The translations under genes and the position numbers were made by a program. Shown one piece after another: positions 9,784 to 17,824 of a stretch of 53,033 nt of DNA. This DNA comes from Hyphomicrobiales bacterium (GTDB taxonomy: Bacteria > Pseudomonadota > Alphaproteobacteria > Rhizobiales > Rhizobiaceae): positions 2,145-55,177 of the forward strand of contig UBTA01000035.1 of assembly GCA_900468065.1 (NCBI GenBank), in the 5' to 3' direction. The number at the start of each line of letters is the position of its first letter. Position 1 is the first letter of the stretch. The notes under the pieces are model-generated. The model made no database searches. It saw only the letters and a list, made by a program, of their open reading frames with translations, and was not told the origin of the DNA.

Positions 9784-9923
9784 TGCTTCCCTCCATTCGG
9801 CACGCAACATCTCTCAAGTGAGCATGCCCTCCGTTAGGCCCGGACGATTTGGCAAAACGAAACCCGGCTATTTTGAAGTCCCAAGTTTAAGATCAGGTGT
9901 ACATACCGCACGGTGGTCCATTG

Positions 9924-9953
9924 CAATCACATAAGGATATCTTTATATGATTG
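9924..9953. promoter_or_regulatory. 30-bp near-perfect palindrome upstream of bmt, candidate operator
   Basis: Reading outward from the central GATATC (9936-9941), 13 of 15 base pairs are symmetric over 9924-9953; the core reads ATAAGGATATCTTTAT. It ends 28 bp before the bmt ATG, a place where a repressor could block transcription. Size and core resemble my memory of sites for SahR-type ArsR regulators, which respond to S-adenosylhomocysteine and control methionine-cycle genes in Proteobacteria. That identification is an inference. I saw no second copy in the window. Confidence 0.65.
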
Positions 9954-9981
9954 TGAAAACCGATGTGATCAGGAACCTGCC

Positions 9982-11001
9982 ATGACCGTGCACGCCAATC
10001 CGCTTTCCGACCTGCTTGCCGAAAAAGGCGTGCTCCTCGCCGATGGGGCGACCGGCACGTCGCTGTTTGCCATGGGCCTGGAAGCGGGCGAAGCACCGGA
10101 GCTCTGGAACGAGGCCAAGCCGGAAAACATCACCAAGCTGCACCAGGATTTCGTCGATGCCGGTGCTGATATCATTCTGACCAACTCGTTTGGCGGAACG
10201 CGCCATCGCCTTAAATTACACCAGGCACAGGATCGCGTTTACGATCTCAACAAGCGCGCCGCCGAAATCGCACGCGCCGTCGCCGACAAGGCACCACGCA
10301 AGGTGATTACCGCCGGTTCTGTCGGTCCGACCGGTGAACTGCTGATCCCGCTTGGCGCCATGAGCTACGAAGATGCGGTCGAGGCATTCGTCGAGCAGAT
10401 CGAGGGCCTGAAGGCCGGGGGCGCCGAAGTCGCCTGGATCGAGACGATGTCCGCCACTGACGAAATCCGCGCTGCTGCGGAAGCGGCAGTCAAGGTCGGG
10501 CTGCCTTACGTCTATACCGGATCGTTCGATACGGCCGGCAAGACGATGATGGGCCTGCATCCGAAGGACATGTTCGCCGTTGCCCAGGACATCGGCGAAG
10601 GTCCGGTCGCAACCGGCGCCAATTGCGGCGTCGGCGCTTCCGACATCCTGTCATCGCTGCTCGACATGACCGACGCCAATCCAGCGGCGAACATCATCAT
10701 CAAGGGCAATTGCGGCATTCCGGAATTCCGTGGCTCGGAAATCTATTATTCCGGCACTCCGCCGCTGATGGCCGACTATGCCCGCCTTGCCCGCGACGCA
10801 GGCGCCAAGATCATCGGCGGCTGCTGCGGCACCTCGTGCGAGCATCTGGCTGCGATGCGTGTTGCGCTCGACACCTATGTGCCGGGCGAGCGGCCGACCG
10901 TTGAAGCCATCGTCGAACGCATCGGCCCGATGCGCAACAAGACTGCCAATGAAGGCCCCTCCGCCCCTGCCCGCGAACGCGGCAGCCGCCGCCGAGGCTA
11001 A
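9982..11001 (+). CDS. bmt: Betaine-homocysteine S-methyltransferase (Zn-dependent)
   Basis: The 339-residue enzyme moves a methyl group from glycine betaine to homocysteine, giving methionine and dimethylglycine. It has the homocysteine-methyltransferase barrel with DGATGTSLF at residues 21-29, the zinc ligand Cys215 in GANCGVG, and Cys281-Cys282 in GGCCGTSCEH. The ATG at 9982 follows AGGAAC; the earlier GTG at 9913 would run through the palindrome and is unlikely. The C-terminus ends in a short Arg-rich tail (SAPARERGSRRRG), like the tails of other methyl-transfer enzymes in this window. It stands as a single gene between its operator-like palindrome and a strong hairpin. Methionine synthase activity with another donor cannot be excluded, but the betaine context favours Bmt. 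Confidence 0.87.
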   Translation: MTVHANPLSDLLAEKGVLLADGATGTSLFAMGLEAGEAPELWNEAKPENITKLHQDFVDAGADIILTNSFGGTRHRLKLHQAQDRVYDLNKRAAEIARAVADKAPRKVITAGSVGPTGELLIPLGAMSYEDAVEAFVEQIEGLKAGGAEVAWIETMSATDEIRAAAEAAVKVGLPYVYTGSFDTAGKTMMGLHPKDMFAVAQDIGEGPVATGANCGVGASDILSSLLDMTDANPAANIIIKGNCGIPEFRGSEIYYSGTPPLMADYARLARDAGAKIIGGCCGTSCEHLAAMRVALDTYVPGERPTVEAIVERIGPMRNKTANEGPSAPARERGSRRRG

Positions 11002-11022
11002 TCGCGATTGATCCACAAAGAC

Positions 11023-11062
11023 AAAGAGGGCTCGAACATCTGATAATGTTCGAGCCCTTTGC
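11023..11062 (+). terminator. Hairpin terminator after bmt
   Basis: GGGCTCGAACAT (11028-11039) pairs perfectly with ATGTTCGAGCCC (11046-11057) across a 6-nt loop, flanked by AAAG and TTTG. The T run is short, but stem strength and position right after the stop codon support transcription termination. Confidence 0.75.
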
Positions 11063-11170
11063 ATATTCGGTGAGCTTACCGCTTGTGCTGCAAAATGCCG
11101 ATCCAGTTTTGCCCCAGCCTGATCCGTTACCATCACGCCGACAGATCAAGAGAGTATAGAAAGACCAGAC

Positions 11171-11518
11171 ATGAACGGCACGTCCGCCCCGTTTCCCGAC
11201 CGCGATTCCGTTGCCGTAAAACTGGCGGCACTGGGTGAAAGCGAACAATCCTATCTGGCGCTGCTGATGGAAAATGCCGCGCAGGACGAAAGCCTGATCG
11301 AAGGCCTCTACCGTCACCTCGACCTTGCGTCCGAAGCAAAGCTCCTGAATTCGCTGAAGCTGGAAAAACTCGGCGAATGGCTGGGCTCAAACGCCCCTGC
11401 CCGGTTGCAGATCCGGCTGATGGAAGCGGCAAAATCCAGTCAGCATGCGGCCTATCAGGCATTCCGAGCTGGCCTCATCCATTCCGGCGGGCTGGAAAAA
11501 GCCTATCCGAAAGCCTGA
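11171..11518 (+). CDS. Hypothetical protein, 115 aa
   Basis: I do not recognise a family. The product looks cytoplasmic and mostly helical, with many Leu, Ala and Glu residues (YLALLMENAAQDESLIEGLY, EKLGEWLGSNAPARLQIRLM). It has no signal peptide, Cys pairs or nucleotide-binding motif. The codon use resembles that of its neighbours and a strong hairpin follows the stop, so the gene is likely real. It is transcribed alone between bmt and the convergent VWA gene. Confidence 0.62.
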   Translation: MNGTSAPFPDRDSVAVKLAALGESEQSYLALLMENAAQDESLIEGLYRHLDLASEAKLLNSLKLEKLGEWLGSNAPARLQIRLMEAAKSSQHAAYQAFRAGLIHSGGLEKAYPKA

Positions 11519-11541
11519 TCAGCACTCCACCCCGCCATAGC

Positions 11542-11573
11542 ACGACGCCCTGCGCATCAGCGCAGAGCGTCGT
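11542..11573. terminator. Hairpin between convergent genes
   Basis: ACGACGC (11542-11548) and CTGCGC (11550-11555) pair with GCGCAG (11560-11565) and GCGTCGT (11567-11573) around an ATCA loop, with one mismatched pair in the stem. It lies between the 115-aa gene and the end of the VWA gene and can serve both strands, although T runs are short. Confidence 0.65.
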
Positions 11574-11596
11574 TGTCCGTATTTTGATGCCGTCCG

Positions 11597-13660
11597 TCAT
11601 TCTCCGCTGAGGCTTTTTGCGAGCCGAACGAGGTTGAGAAATTCCGCCCGGTAGCCGTAGCCATCCTCACCCTTTGCGCCGGACGCGAGGTCGAGGATCG
11701 AACCATAGGTATAGGCGGACACGGCATCCGTTCCGCGAAGCTTCTGACCAAAGGCCGCGACGGCGATGGAGAACCGAACATCCGGCTGGGCCTGCTCCAA
11801 TGCCGGGACGGCATTGGCCTCAGTCACCGGCGTGGTGATGAGCTTGCTCGTATCGCTATCCGGCTGCTTGTAGCGGATTTTCAGGAATGCCAGTTCCCCG
11901 GATGGCTTGGCGTCGGTCTGACCAGCCGGGGCAGCACCGTAGCGCAGGTCGTCGTTGAGAACCGCCGGGCTTCCCTTCGGCGTGATTTCGTAGATCGCGG
12001 TCACCCGGTGGCCGGAGCCGATATCGCCGGCGTCCACCTTGTCATTGTTGAAATCCTCGCGCTTCAAGGCGCGGGTCTCATAGCCGATCAGCCGGTATTC
12101 GGCGATTTGCTGCGGATTAAACTCCACTTGGAATTTCACATCCTTGGCGATGGGGAAAAGCGACGACCCCGCCTCCTCGACCAGCGACTTCTGCGCTTCG
12201 GCCAGCGTATCGATATAGGCGGCCGTGCCGTTGCCGTTCTGCGCCAGCGTCTGCATCAGCGCGTCGTTGTAATTGCCACGGCCAAAGCCGAGCACCGACA
12301 GGAAGATACCACTCTTGCGCTTGGCCTCGATCGTCGCCTTCAACTCTTCATCGCTCGACGGCCCGACATTGAAATCGCCGTCGGTCGCCAGCATGACCCG
12401 GTTGACGCCACCCTTGACGAAGGCCTGCTGCGCCAGATCATAGGCCGCCTCCAGCCCTTGAGCACCCGCCGTCGAGCCGCCCGGCTGCAACGTATCGATG
12501 GCCGACAGGATTTTTGCCTTGTCCTTGATGGCTGTTGGCGTCAGCACCGTACCGGCATTACCGGCGTAGGTAACGATGGAGACGGTATCTTCGGGCCTCA
12601 GCTTTTCGACAAGCAGACGGAATGCGCTTTTCAGAAGCGGCAGCTTGTCCGGCTCATCCATGGAGCCGGAGACATCGATCAGGAAAACCAGGTTGGCACG
12701 GGGCGCTTTGGCCGGAGCAACATCATAGCCCTTGATCCCGACATGCATCAGCCGCGTGTTGGCATTCCACGGTGTCGGCAGAACGGTGACCGTCGCCTTG
12801 AACGGCGCGTCCTTGCTGTCCGGACCCTGCCAATCGTACGGGAAATAGTTGATCATTTCCTCGACCCGCACGCTGTCAGGGTCCGGCATCTGCCCAGCCA
12901 TCAGCGATTTTCGCACGAAGGAATAGGATGCCGTATCGACATCGGCCGAAAAGGTGGAAACCGGATCGGTGGCGACGGACTTGACCGGATTGGCGTCAAC
13001 CGAGGTGAAGCGGTCGCCGTTTTCGTCCGGTTGCGAGACGGTATCGAAGGGCGCGGGTGACGGCATGATTTCAGCGCTCGATCCGCCGATCATCGATTGT
13101 GTTGCGATCGCAGCCGGCGGCGCCGCGGATTGCGTCCTGCGTGTCTGGCCTGCCGCGTCGAATTCGGCCTTCTGCTGTGCCGGTTCTGCCACCGCTTTCT
13201 CGTCAACCTGATCCGCAAGAGCGCCGGAAGGCTGGGCTGGCGCATTGCTCTCCGCCGCGAGCGTCTCTGCCGACGAATCGGCTTTGGGTTTCGACGGCGC
13301 CATTTTCTTTGCTTCAGCGTCCTTTGACGCAATATGGCCTGCCACTTCAACCTGTTGCCCACCCGTTACGACCGGCAAACCCTGCCGCGTCAGTTCCAAA
13401 GTGAGAAAAGCGGCAGCGGGCACCACCAAGAGCGTGGCGAGTGCCGAACCTGCGAGAAGTTTCCTGTTCATGACGGGGCTCCATAGCCTGTTGAATATGG
13501 AGCTTTGACGCCGGGCGCCGGCGGTTCCTTGGGGGACCCTGGAATTATTTTCGGATGCGTCGAAAGCCTGCATTGCCAGCGACAGGGCATGGGCGCGCGC
13601 AGCCGGTGAAGGCTTGGGAGGGGGCATCTGACCAAGACTTTTCAGATCGTCGTTCATCAC
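11597..13660 (-). CDS. Membrane-anchored von Willebrand factor A domain protein (YfbK-like)
   Basis: The 687-residue protein has a short cytoplasmic N-terminus, one transmembrane helix at about 67-88, a low-complexity Ala/Glu/Lys/Pro/Gln stretch (100-200), a YfbK-type N-domain (roughly 230-310), and a VWA domain. The VWA part has an intact metal-ion adhesion site, D329-x-S331-x-S333 in FLIDVSGSMDEP. The remaining C-terminus matches the domain usually found after VWA in YfbK proteins. It overlaps its ECF sigma factor by 4 nt (ATGA). The first 60 residues, before the helix, could bind the sigma factor as in anti-sigma proteins; that is inference. It would sit in the inner membrane with the VWA part in the periplasm. 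Ligand unknown. Confidence 0.85.
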   Translation of the reverse strand: MMNDDLKSLGQMPPPKPSPAARAHALSLAMQAFDASENNSRVPQGTAGARRQSSIFNRLWSPVMNRKLLAGSALATLLVVPAAAFLTLELTRQGLPVVTGGQQVEVAGHIASKDAEAKKMAPSKPKADSSAETLAAESNAPAQPSGALADQVDEKAVAEPAQQKAEFDAAGQTRRTQSAAPPAAIATQSMIGGSSAEIMPSPAPFDTVSQPDENGDRFTSVDANPVKSVATDPVSTFSADVDTASYSFVRKSLMAGQMPDPDSVRVEEMINYFPYDWQGPDSKDAPFKATVTVLPTPWNANTRLMHVGIKGYDVAPAKAPRANLVFLIDVSGSMDEPDKLPLLKSAFRLLVEKLRPEDTVSIVTYAGNAGTVLTPTAIKDKAKILSAIDTLQPGGSTAGAQGLEAAYDLAQQAFVKGGVNRVMLATDGDFNVGPSSDEELKATIEAKRKSGIFLSVLGFGRGNYNDALMQTLAQNGNGTAAYIDTLAEAQKSLVEEAGSSLFPIAKDVKFQVEFNPQQIAEYRLIGYETRALKREDFNNDKVDAGDIGSGHRVTAIYEITPKGSPAVLNDDLRYGAAPAGQTDAKPSGELAFLKIRYKQPDSDTSKLITTPVTEANAVPALEQAQPDVRFSIAVAAFGQKLRGTDAVSAYTYGSILDLASGAKGEDGYGYRAEFLNLVRLAKSLSGE

Positions 13661-14202
13661 ATCGTCTCCCTGCCGAGCAGGATTTTCAACCGTTTGCGGG
13701 CTTCATGCACATGCCAGGACACCGTTGCCTCCGAACATCCCATGACATCGGCGGCGGCGGCATGGGACAGGCCCTCGCCATAGACAAGCAGAACGGCATC
13801 GCCCTGCTTTTCAGGCAGTTGCCGCACGGCTTCCCACAGCGCCTCGGCCTGATCGTGGTTGTCGTTTGCCGCAGCGCTGGTCGGGTCGGCCAGGAAATTT
13901 GCAGCATTGCGCCTTTCGCGTGACTGGCTCCGCTGGTGGTCGCGTGCGGCATTCACGGTCAGCGTATAAAGCCAGGTACGAAAGCGGCTGGCACCGCGAA
14001 AGGCCCGGATCGCCTGACCGAGCTTCAGGCATACCGTCTGGGCGATATCCTCGGCATCGCCCACATTGCCGGACCAGCGCCAGGCAACGGCATGGACGAA
14101 ATCATAATGCCGCTCCATGAGCAGGCCGAAGGCATTTCGATCGCCTTTCTGCGCCCGCTCGATAAGATCCTCGTCCAAATCACCCGCCCGGATTTGTTGC
14201 AA
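13657..14202 (-). CDS. ECF-type RNA polymerase sigma factor
   Basis: The 181-residue protein has region 2 (AFGLLMERHYDFVHAVAWRW, then DAEDIAQTVCLKL, RTWLYTLTVNAARDH) and region 4 with a helix-turn-helix (LSHAAAADVMGCSEATVSWHV). It should direct RNA polymerase to a small set of promoters, probably including its own. The frame starts with TTG at 14202 and I see no good ribosome site there; a TTG at 14178 is possible. It is coupled by a 4-nt overlap to the VWA membrane protein, which may regulate it. Confidence 0.87.
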   Translation of the reverse strand: MQQIRAGDLDEDLIERAQKGDRNAFGLLMERHYDFVHAVAWRWSGNVGDAEDIAQTVCLKLGQAIRAFRGASRFRTWLYTLTVNAARDHQRSQSRERRNAANFLADPTSAAANDNHDQAEALWEAVRQLPEKQGDAVLLVYGEGLSHAAAADVMGCSEATVSWHVHEARKRLKILLGRETM

Positions 14203-14257
14203 CTGGTACTGAGACGTTCGGTCCTGGCCGATCCTTGGGTCCGGACCGGAATTAATT

Positions 14258-15007
14258 TTACGATCCCGGAATTTTCCGTGTCACCGTAATGATCGGGCCC
14301 ATCGGATGGGTATTGTCGTAGCGATCGAGCGCCGGTGAAAACAGGCTGGAGATCGATCCATCGAGGAACAGCGCATTGGCGCAACCAAGCTGATCACGAA
14401 ACAGCGTCGCGAAATCATGGAAGCGAACAGGTTCCAGCGAGATAGCAAAGACCGCCATGCCCTGCTGATCGACGCCGACGCCATTGCGGATCTGCAGGCT
14501 GTCGCTTTGCGGCAGAAAAGCCGGATGCAGTTGCCCGTCGATCACCAGCATCGGTCCGGATTGCGTCGCAAAATCCGGATTGAGCGCCGCATCGACATAG
14601 GCCTCGGTTTCCAGAACGCCGGCCCGGCCCTTCTGCAAGAAGAACACGCCATTGGGCTTCAGGTAGAAATTGCCCCAGCTATGCCCCCGGTCGATCGCCT
14701 TGCGCTCGACGCCATCGGTCACCAGCAGGCCGACCGATGACAGGTCGCGTTCGTACATGCCGCCATTCATGGCGAATTCCAGATACTCGCCCTCCTGGCG
14801 CAGATCCCGCAGAAGCGGTTCAAAGCCCCCGTAGGGCCGGCCATCGCGGCCGCGATGAAAAATGCGGATATCGCTGGCGGCTGGATCGAAGCTGCAGACC
14901 GCATAGCTTTGCGTCAGGTGCATCACCTTACGGCAGGCAGCTTCGGCTTCCCCGGTGGACAGAATGGATGCAGTCATGGCCAACCCGATGCTTAAAGAAC
15001 GAAACAT
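14258..15007 (-). CDS. Phosphodiester glycosidase family protein (NAGPA/DUF2233-like), exported
   Basis: The 249-residue protein begins with a signal peptide (MFRSLSIGLAMTASILSTGEAEA). It carries the marks of the DUF2233/phosphodiester glycosidase fold: FAMNGGMYERD, GNFYLKPNGVFFL, QSGPMLVIDGQ and LFLDGSISSLFSP. Relatives uncover sugar phosphodiesters; the bacterial substrate is mostly unknown. AGGT lies just before the ATG. It would act in the periplasm. The convergent or divergent genes around it give no clear hint of function. Confidence 0.82.
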   Translation of the reverse strand: MFRSLSIGLAMTASILSTGEAEAACRKVMHLTQSYAVCSFDPAASDIRIFHRGRDGRPYGGFEPLLRDLRQEGEYLEFAMNGGMYERDLSSVGLLVTDGVERKAIDRGHSWGNFYLKPNGVFFLQKGRAGVLETEAYVDAALNPDFATQSGPMLVIDGQLHPAFLPQSDSLQIRNGVGVDQQGMAVFAISLEPVRFHDFATLFRDQLGCANALFLDGSISSLFSPALDRYDNTHPMGPIITVTRKIPGS

Positions 15008-15071
15008 GTCTACCTCATTTCACACGCGCCCGACCCTGTCGCGCGACAACAGCAAAATGGAGGCAGGAATT

Positions 15072-15773
15072 TTATAAACTCAGGGCAGCCATATGAAAAT
15101 GCAGCTGTTGCGCCGGATAGCGATAGTCGGTTCCGACCGGACAGGCATTTCGCGCCATGCATCCCCCCGCCGTGCAGCCGGCCTGCCCTTCCATTGTTTT
15201 CAAGTGGACGCGGCAGGGTGTAACTTGAAATCCGGATGGCAGAACAGCCTGCGCCGGACAGCTGGAGAGACAGGGCCGATCGGGACAGTGGTCGCAGGGA
15301 TGCGGATGCTTGAGGCTCGCCGTCGGCGGCAGAGCCTGTGCGAAACCGAGTGCTCCGCGATATCCGTGCCAGAGGCCATATTGCGGGTGGATGAGAATGC
15401 CGAGCGGCGATGGTCGAAGTCCTTCAGCCCGCATCGCCCATTGCTGAAACGGTTGCCAAGGTGGATCGGAAGGGAAATAGGCGGTGGCGCCAAAGGCTAC
15501 CGCCACCGGTTCGATCACGGCCTTCGACCACGCATCGAGCGGATTTTCGCCACCGCCATCGGGCGAGCCATCCCGCCAGCGCCCAAACGCCGGCCAGATC
15601 GAACCTCCGATATTTCCGAGCAAGACAATGGTTTTGGCCGGCTGCCCGTCCGTCAACACAGGTGCGGTTTCGCCATCGGCAAAAGAAACGTTGCCGCGTA
15701 AAAAAACTCCGTGCGGCGCAAGCGCTACACGGAGTTCATTCAAAACATCGTCGGATGTCACGGGACCGGTCAT
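15072..15773 (-). CDS. Eight-cysteine iron-sulfur (4Fe-4S) protein downstream of mttB
   Basis: The open frame extends further, but the conserved protein starts at the ATG at 15773 (MTGPVTSDDVLNEL), giving 233 residues. Cys160, 163, 168 and 172 (CDHCPDRPCLSSC) and Cys187, 200, 205 and 211 (with GCMARNACP) can hold iron-sulfur clusters. Before them, HPQYGLWHGYR at 129-139 resembles a stretch I associate with cobalamin-handling proteins of the CblC/QueG/reductive-dehalogenase type; this is from memory and not certain. It lies 107 bp downstream of mttB on the same strand, so the two may be cotranscribed. A role as electron donor or corrinoid-processing factor for the methyltransferase is inference. 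A general ferredoxin-like protein is the alternative. Confidence 0.7.
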   Translation of the reverse strand: MTGPVTSDDVLNELRVALAPHGVFLRGNVSFADGETAPVLTDGQPAKTIVLLGNIGGSIWPAFGRWRDGSPDGGGENPLDAWSKAVIEPVAVAFGATAYFPSDPPWQPFQQWAMRAEGLRPSPLGILIHPQYGLWHGYRGALGFAQALPPTASLKHPHPCDHCPDRPCLSSCPAQAVLPSGFQVTPCRVHLKTMEGQAGCTAGGCMARNACPVGTDYRYPAQQLHFHMAALSL

Positions 15774-15880
15774 TTCGGTTTCGGCCCCTGCCTGTCGTAA
15801 TGTGGGCGCCAGACTTCCTTCTGAATGAAATCTGCTACTTGCGCCGCTCCGCCTTGCTCCCTGGCTTGTTCGGGCTCTCT

Positions 15881-17452
15881 TCAAGTGAAGGCGTCGGGCA
15901 TCGAATCCTTCTTTTTGGCGATGAAATCGAGAAGCGCTTCGTCGATCGCGGCATCGAGCGGCGGCCGTTCGTAATGCTCCAGCCAACTGCGGGCCAGCGC
16001 ATTGGCGCGCTGCTCGACGCGCTTCTCGCCTTCAATTTCCCACTGCTCGAAGGAATTGTTGTCGGCGAGCGCCGAGCGGTAGAACGCCGTCTGGAAATTG
16101 GCCTGGGTATGGGCGCAGCCGAGATAGTGGCTGCCGGGGCCGACTTCGCGGATGGCATCGAGCGCCTGCGCGTCTTCGGAGAGATCGATGCCTTCAGCCA
16201 TCTTCTGCATCATGCCGAGCTGGTCCTGGTCGATCATGAACTTTTCATAGGACGATACCAGACCGCCTTCCAGCCAGCCGGCGGCGTGCAGGACAAAGTT
16301 CGTGCCCGCAAGCAGCGTCATGTTCAGCGTGTTGGCCGATTCGTGAGCCGCCTGCGCATCCGGAACCTTCGATCCACAGAGCGAGCCACCGGTGCGGAAT
16401 GGCAGGCCGAGGCGACGGGCAAGCTGGGCTGCACCATAGGAGACCAGGGACGGCTCCGGCGTGCCGAAAGTCGGTGCGCCCGACTGCATCGAGATCGAGG
16501 CGGCAAACGTGCCGAACAGAACCGGCGCGCCGGGCCGGATCAACTGCGTGAATGCGGCACCGGCCAGCACTTCGGCAAGAATCTGGGTCAGCGTTCCTGC
16601 CACCGTCACCGGACTCATGGCGCCGGACAGAATGAACGGAGAGACGACACAGGCCTGATTGTGCCGGGCATAGACCTTCAGGGCACCGACCATGGTCTCA
16701 TCGAAAACCATCGGCGAGTTGGCGTTGATCAGGTTCAGCGTGACGCAATTGTTTTCGACGAAATCATCGCCGAACACCAGCTTGGCCATGGCGATCGTGT
16801 CTTCGGCGCGTTCCGGTGCCGTCACCGAGCCCATGAACGGCTTGTCGGAATATTTGATATGGCTGTAGACCATATCGAGATGGCGCTTGTTGACCGGAAC
16901 ATCGACCGGCTCGCAGACGGTACCGCCCGACGAATGCATCGACGGCGCCATATAGGCGAGCTTCACGAAATTGCGGAAGTCCTCGATCGTCGCGTAGCGG
17001 CGCTGGCCTTCGAGGTCGCGAACGAAGGGAGGTCCGTAAACCGGTGCGAACACCGTCGCCTTGCCGCCGATCTGAACGCTGCGCTCGGGATTGCGCGCAT
17101 GCCAGGTGAAGGTGGACGGCGCAGTCTTCAAGAGTTCGCGGCAGAGGCCCTTGGGGAAATGTACCCGCTGTCCGCGCACGTCGGCTCCGGCCTGCTTCCA
17201 AAGCGCCAGCGCCTCTTCATCGTCACGGAACTCGATGCCGATCTCTTCAAGGATCAGGTCGGCATTGGCCTCGATCAGCGCCAGCCCCTCTTCATCGAGA
17301 ACTTCGTACTCGCGGATCTTGCGGGTGATGTAGGGAAGCGACGGCGGTGCACCACCGCCGGTGCGCGATGCGCGCCGTGCGGCCGCACCCCGGCCTTCAC
17401 CGCGCGTGCGGCGTCCGCCGGTTTCTTCCGTCTGTTCCGTCAGCTCAGTCAT
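15881..17452 (-). CDS. MttB-superfamily (non-pyrrolysine) quaternary amine:corrinoid methyltransferase
   Basis: The 523-residue protein matches the trimethylamine methyltransferase (MttB) superfamily along its length after a 38-residue N-terminal tail. No in-frame amber codon interrupts it, so it belongs to the non-pyrrolysine branch; characterised members demethylate glycine betaine (MtgB), proline betaine or carnitine and pass the methyl to a corrinoid protein. The start at 17452 (MTELTEQTEE) has GGAGAGGA at good spacing. Residues 13-30 (GRRTRGEGRGAAARRASR) are Arg-rich and not part of the barrel. It is divergent from the corrinoid protein gene across a 372-bp control region. Glycine betaine is the best guess for substrate given the importer and Bmt nearby; sequence alone does not prove it. 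Confidence 0.9.
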   Translation of the reverse strand: MTELTEQTEETGGRRTRGEGRGAAARRASRTGGGAPPSLPYITRKIREYEVLDEEGLALIEANADLILEEIGIEFRDDEEALALWKQAGADVRGQRVHFPKGLCRELLKTAPSTFTWHARNPERSVQIGGKATVFAPVYGPPFVRDLEGQRRYATIEDFRNFVKLAYMAPSMHSSGGTVCEPVDVPVNKRHLDMVYSHIKYSDKPFMGSVTAPERAEDTIAMAKLVFGDDFVENNCVTLNLINANSPMVFDETMVGALKVYARHNQACVVSPFILSGAMSPVTVAGTLTQILAEVLAGAAFTQLIRPGAPVLFGTFAASISMQSGAPTFGTPEPSLVSYGAAQLARRLGLPFRTGGSLCGSKVPDAQAAHESANTLNMTLLAGTNFVLHAAGWLEGGLVSSYEKFMIDQDQLGMMQKMAEGIDLSEDAQALDAIREVGPGSHYLGCAHTQANFQTAFYRSALADNNSFEQWEIEGEKRVEQRANALARSWLEHYERPPLDAAIDEALLDFIAKKKDSMPDAFT

Positions 17453-17824
17453 TTCTGTGTCCTCTCCCGCGCCTCGTCTGCGCACATGTCGAGCCTATGC
17501 TACCAAGCCCCAGAATCCGAACGGTTCTTAATGCGCCAACGGGTGGCGCAACTCGAACACGATCGCGGCTAACGCCTGCCGCGCGCGTCTTGACGCACGG
17601 CCGGTCTGAATTGCCGATACCATATTTCCCGTCGGACAAATCAGCCAATACACTGTTTTTATGCGATGCGGCGGCACGCGGGCTGGCAACGATCGTCTTG
17701 CCGTCGTTTTTCATCGTATGCGACGTCGCTTTCGAAAAGAGCTTTTGGAACCAACAAAGCTAAGTATAGTAGCTGCGTCGGGGAGGTTTGAGCCTGACAG
17801 CGCCAGGAACCGAGGAAAACCATC
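17453..17824. other. Divergent control region between mttB and corrinoid-protein genes
   Basis: This 372-bp region has no convincing coding frame and must hold both divergent promoters. It contains a perfect 7-bp-arm inverted repeat at 17532-17550 and a perfect 10-bp palindrome GCGACGTCGC at 17720-17729. GGAAAACC precedes the corrinoid-protein ATG. No -35/-10 pair could be fixed. Confidence 0.55.
17532..17550. promoter_or_regulatory. Inverted repeat TGCGCCA-N5-TGGCGCA, candidate operator
   Basis: TGCGCCA (17532-17538) and TGGCGCA (17544-17550) are perfect inverted arms with a 5-bp spacer, about 80 bp upstream of the mttB start. Spacing and symmetry suit a dimeric DNA-binding protein. No regulator is assigned. 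Confidence 0.45.

Noticed and set aside
9811-9981. SAM-type riboswitch before bmt
   Set aside because: The only structured element is the palindrome centred on GATATC, which looks like a protein-binding site; I saw no conserved riboswitch core.
15881-17452. Pyrrolysine-containing trimethylamine methyltransferase
   Set aside because: The frame has no internal amber codon, and no pyl genes are in the window, so the non-pyrrolysine branch fits.
15410-17572. A 720-residue plus-strand frame opposite mttB
   Set aside because: It is antisense to the clearly conserved MttB-family gene and its translation is Arg/His-rich with no family likeness. Long antisense frames are common in GC-rich DNA.
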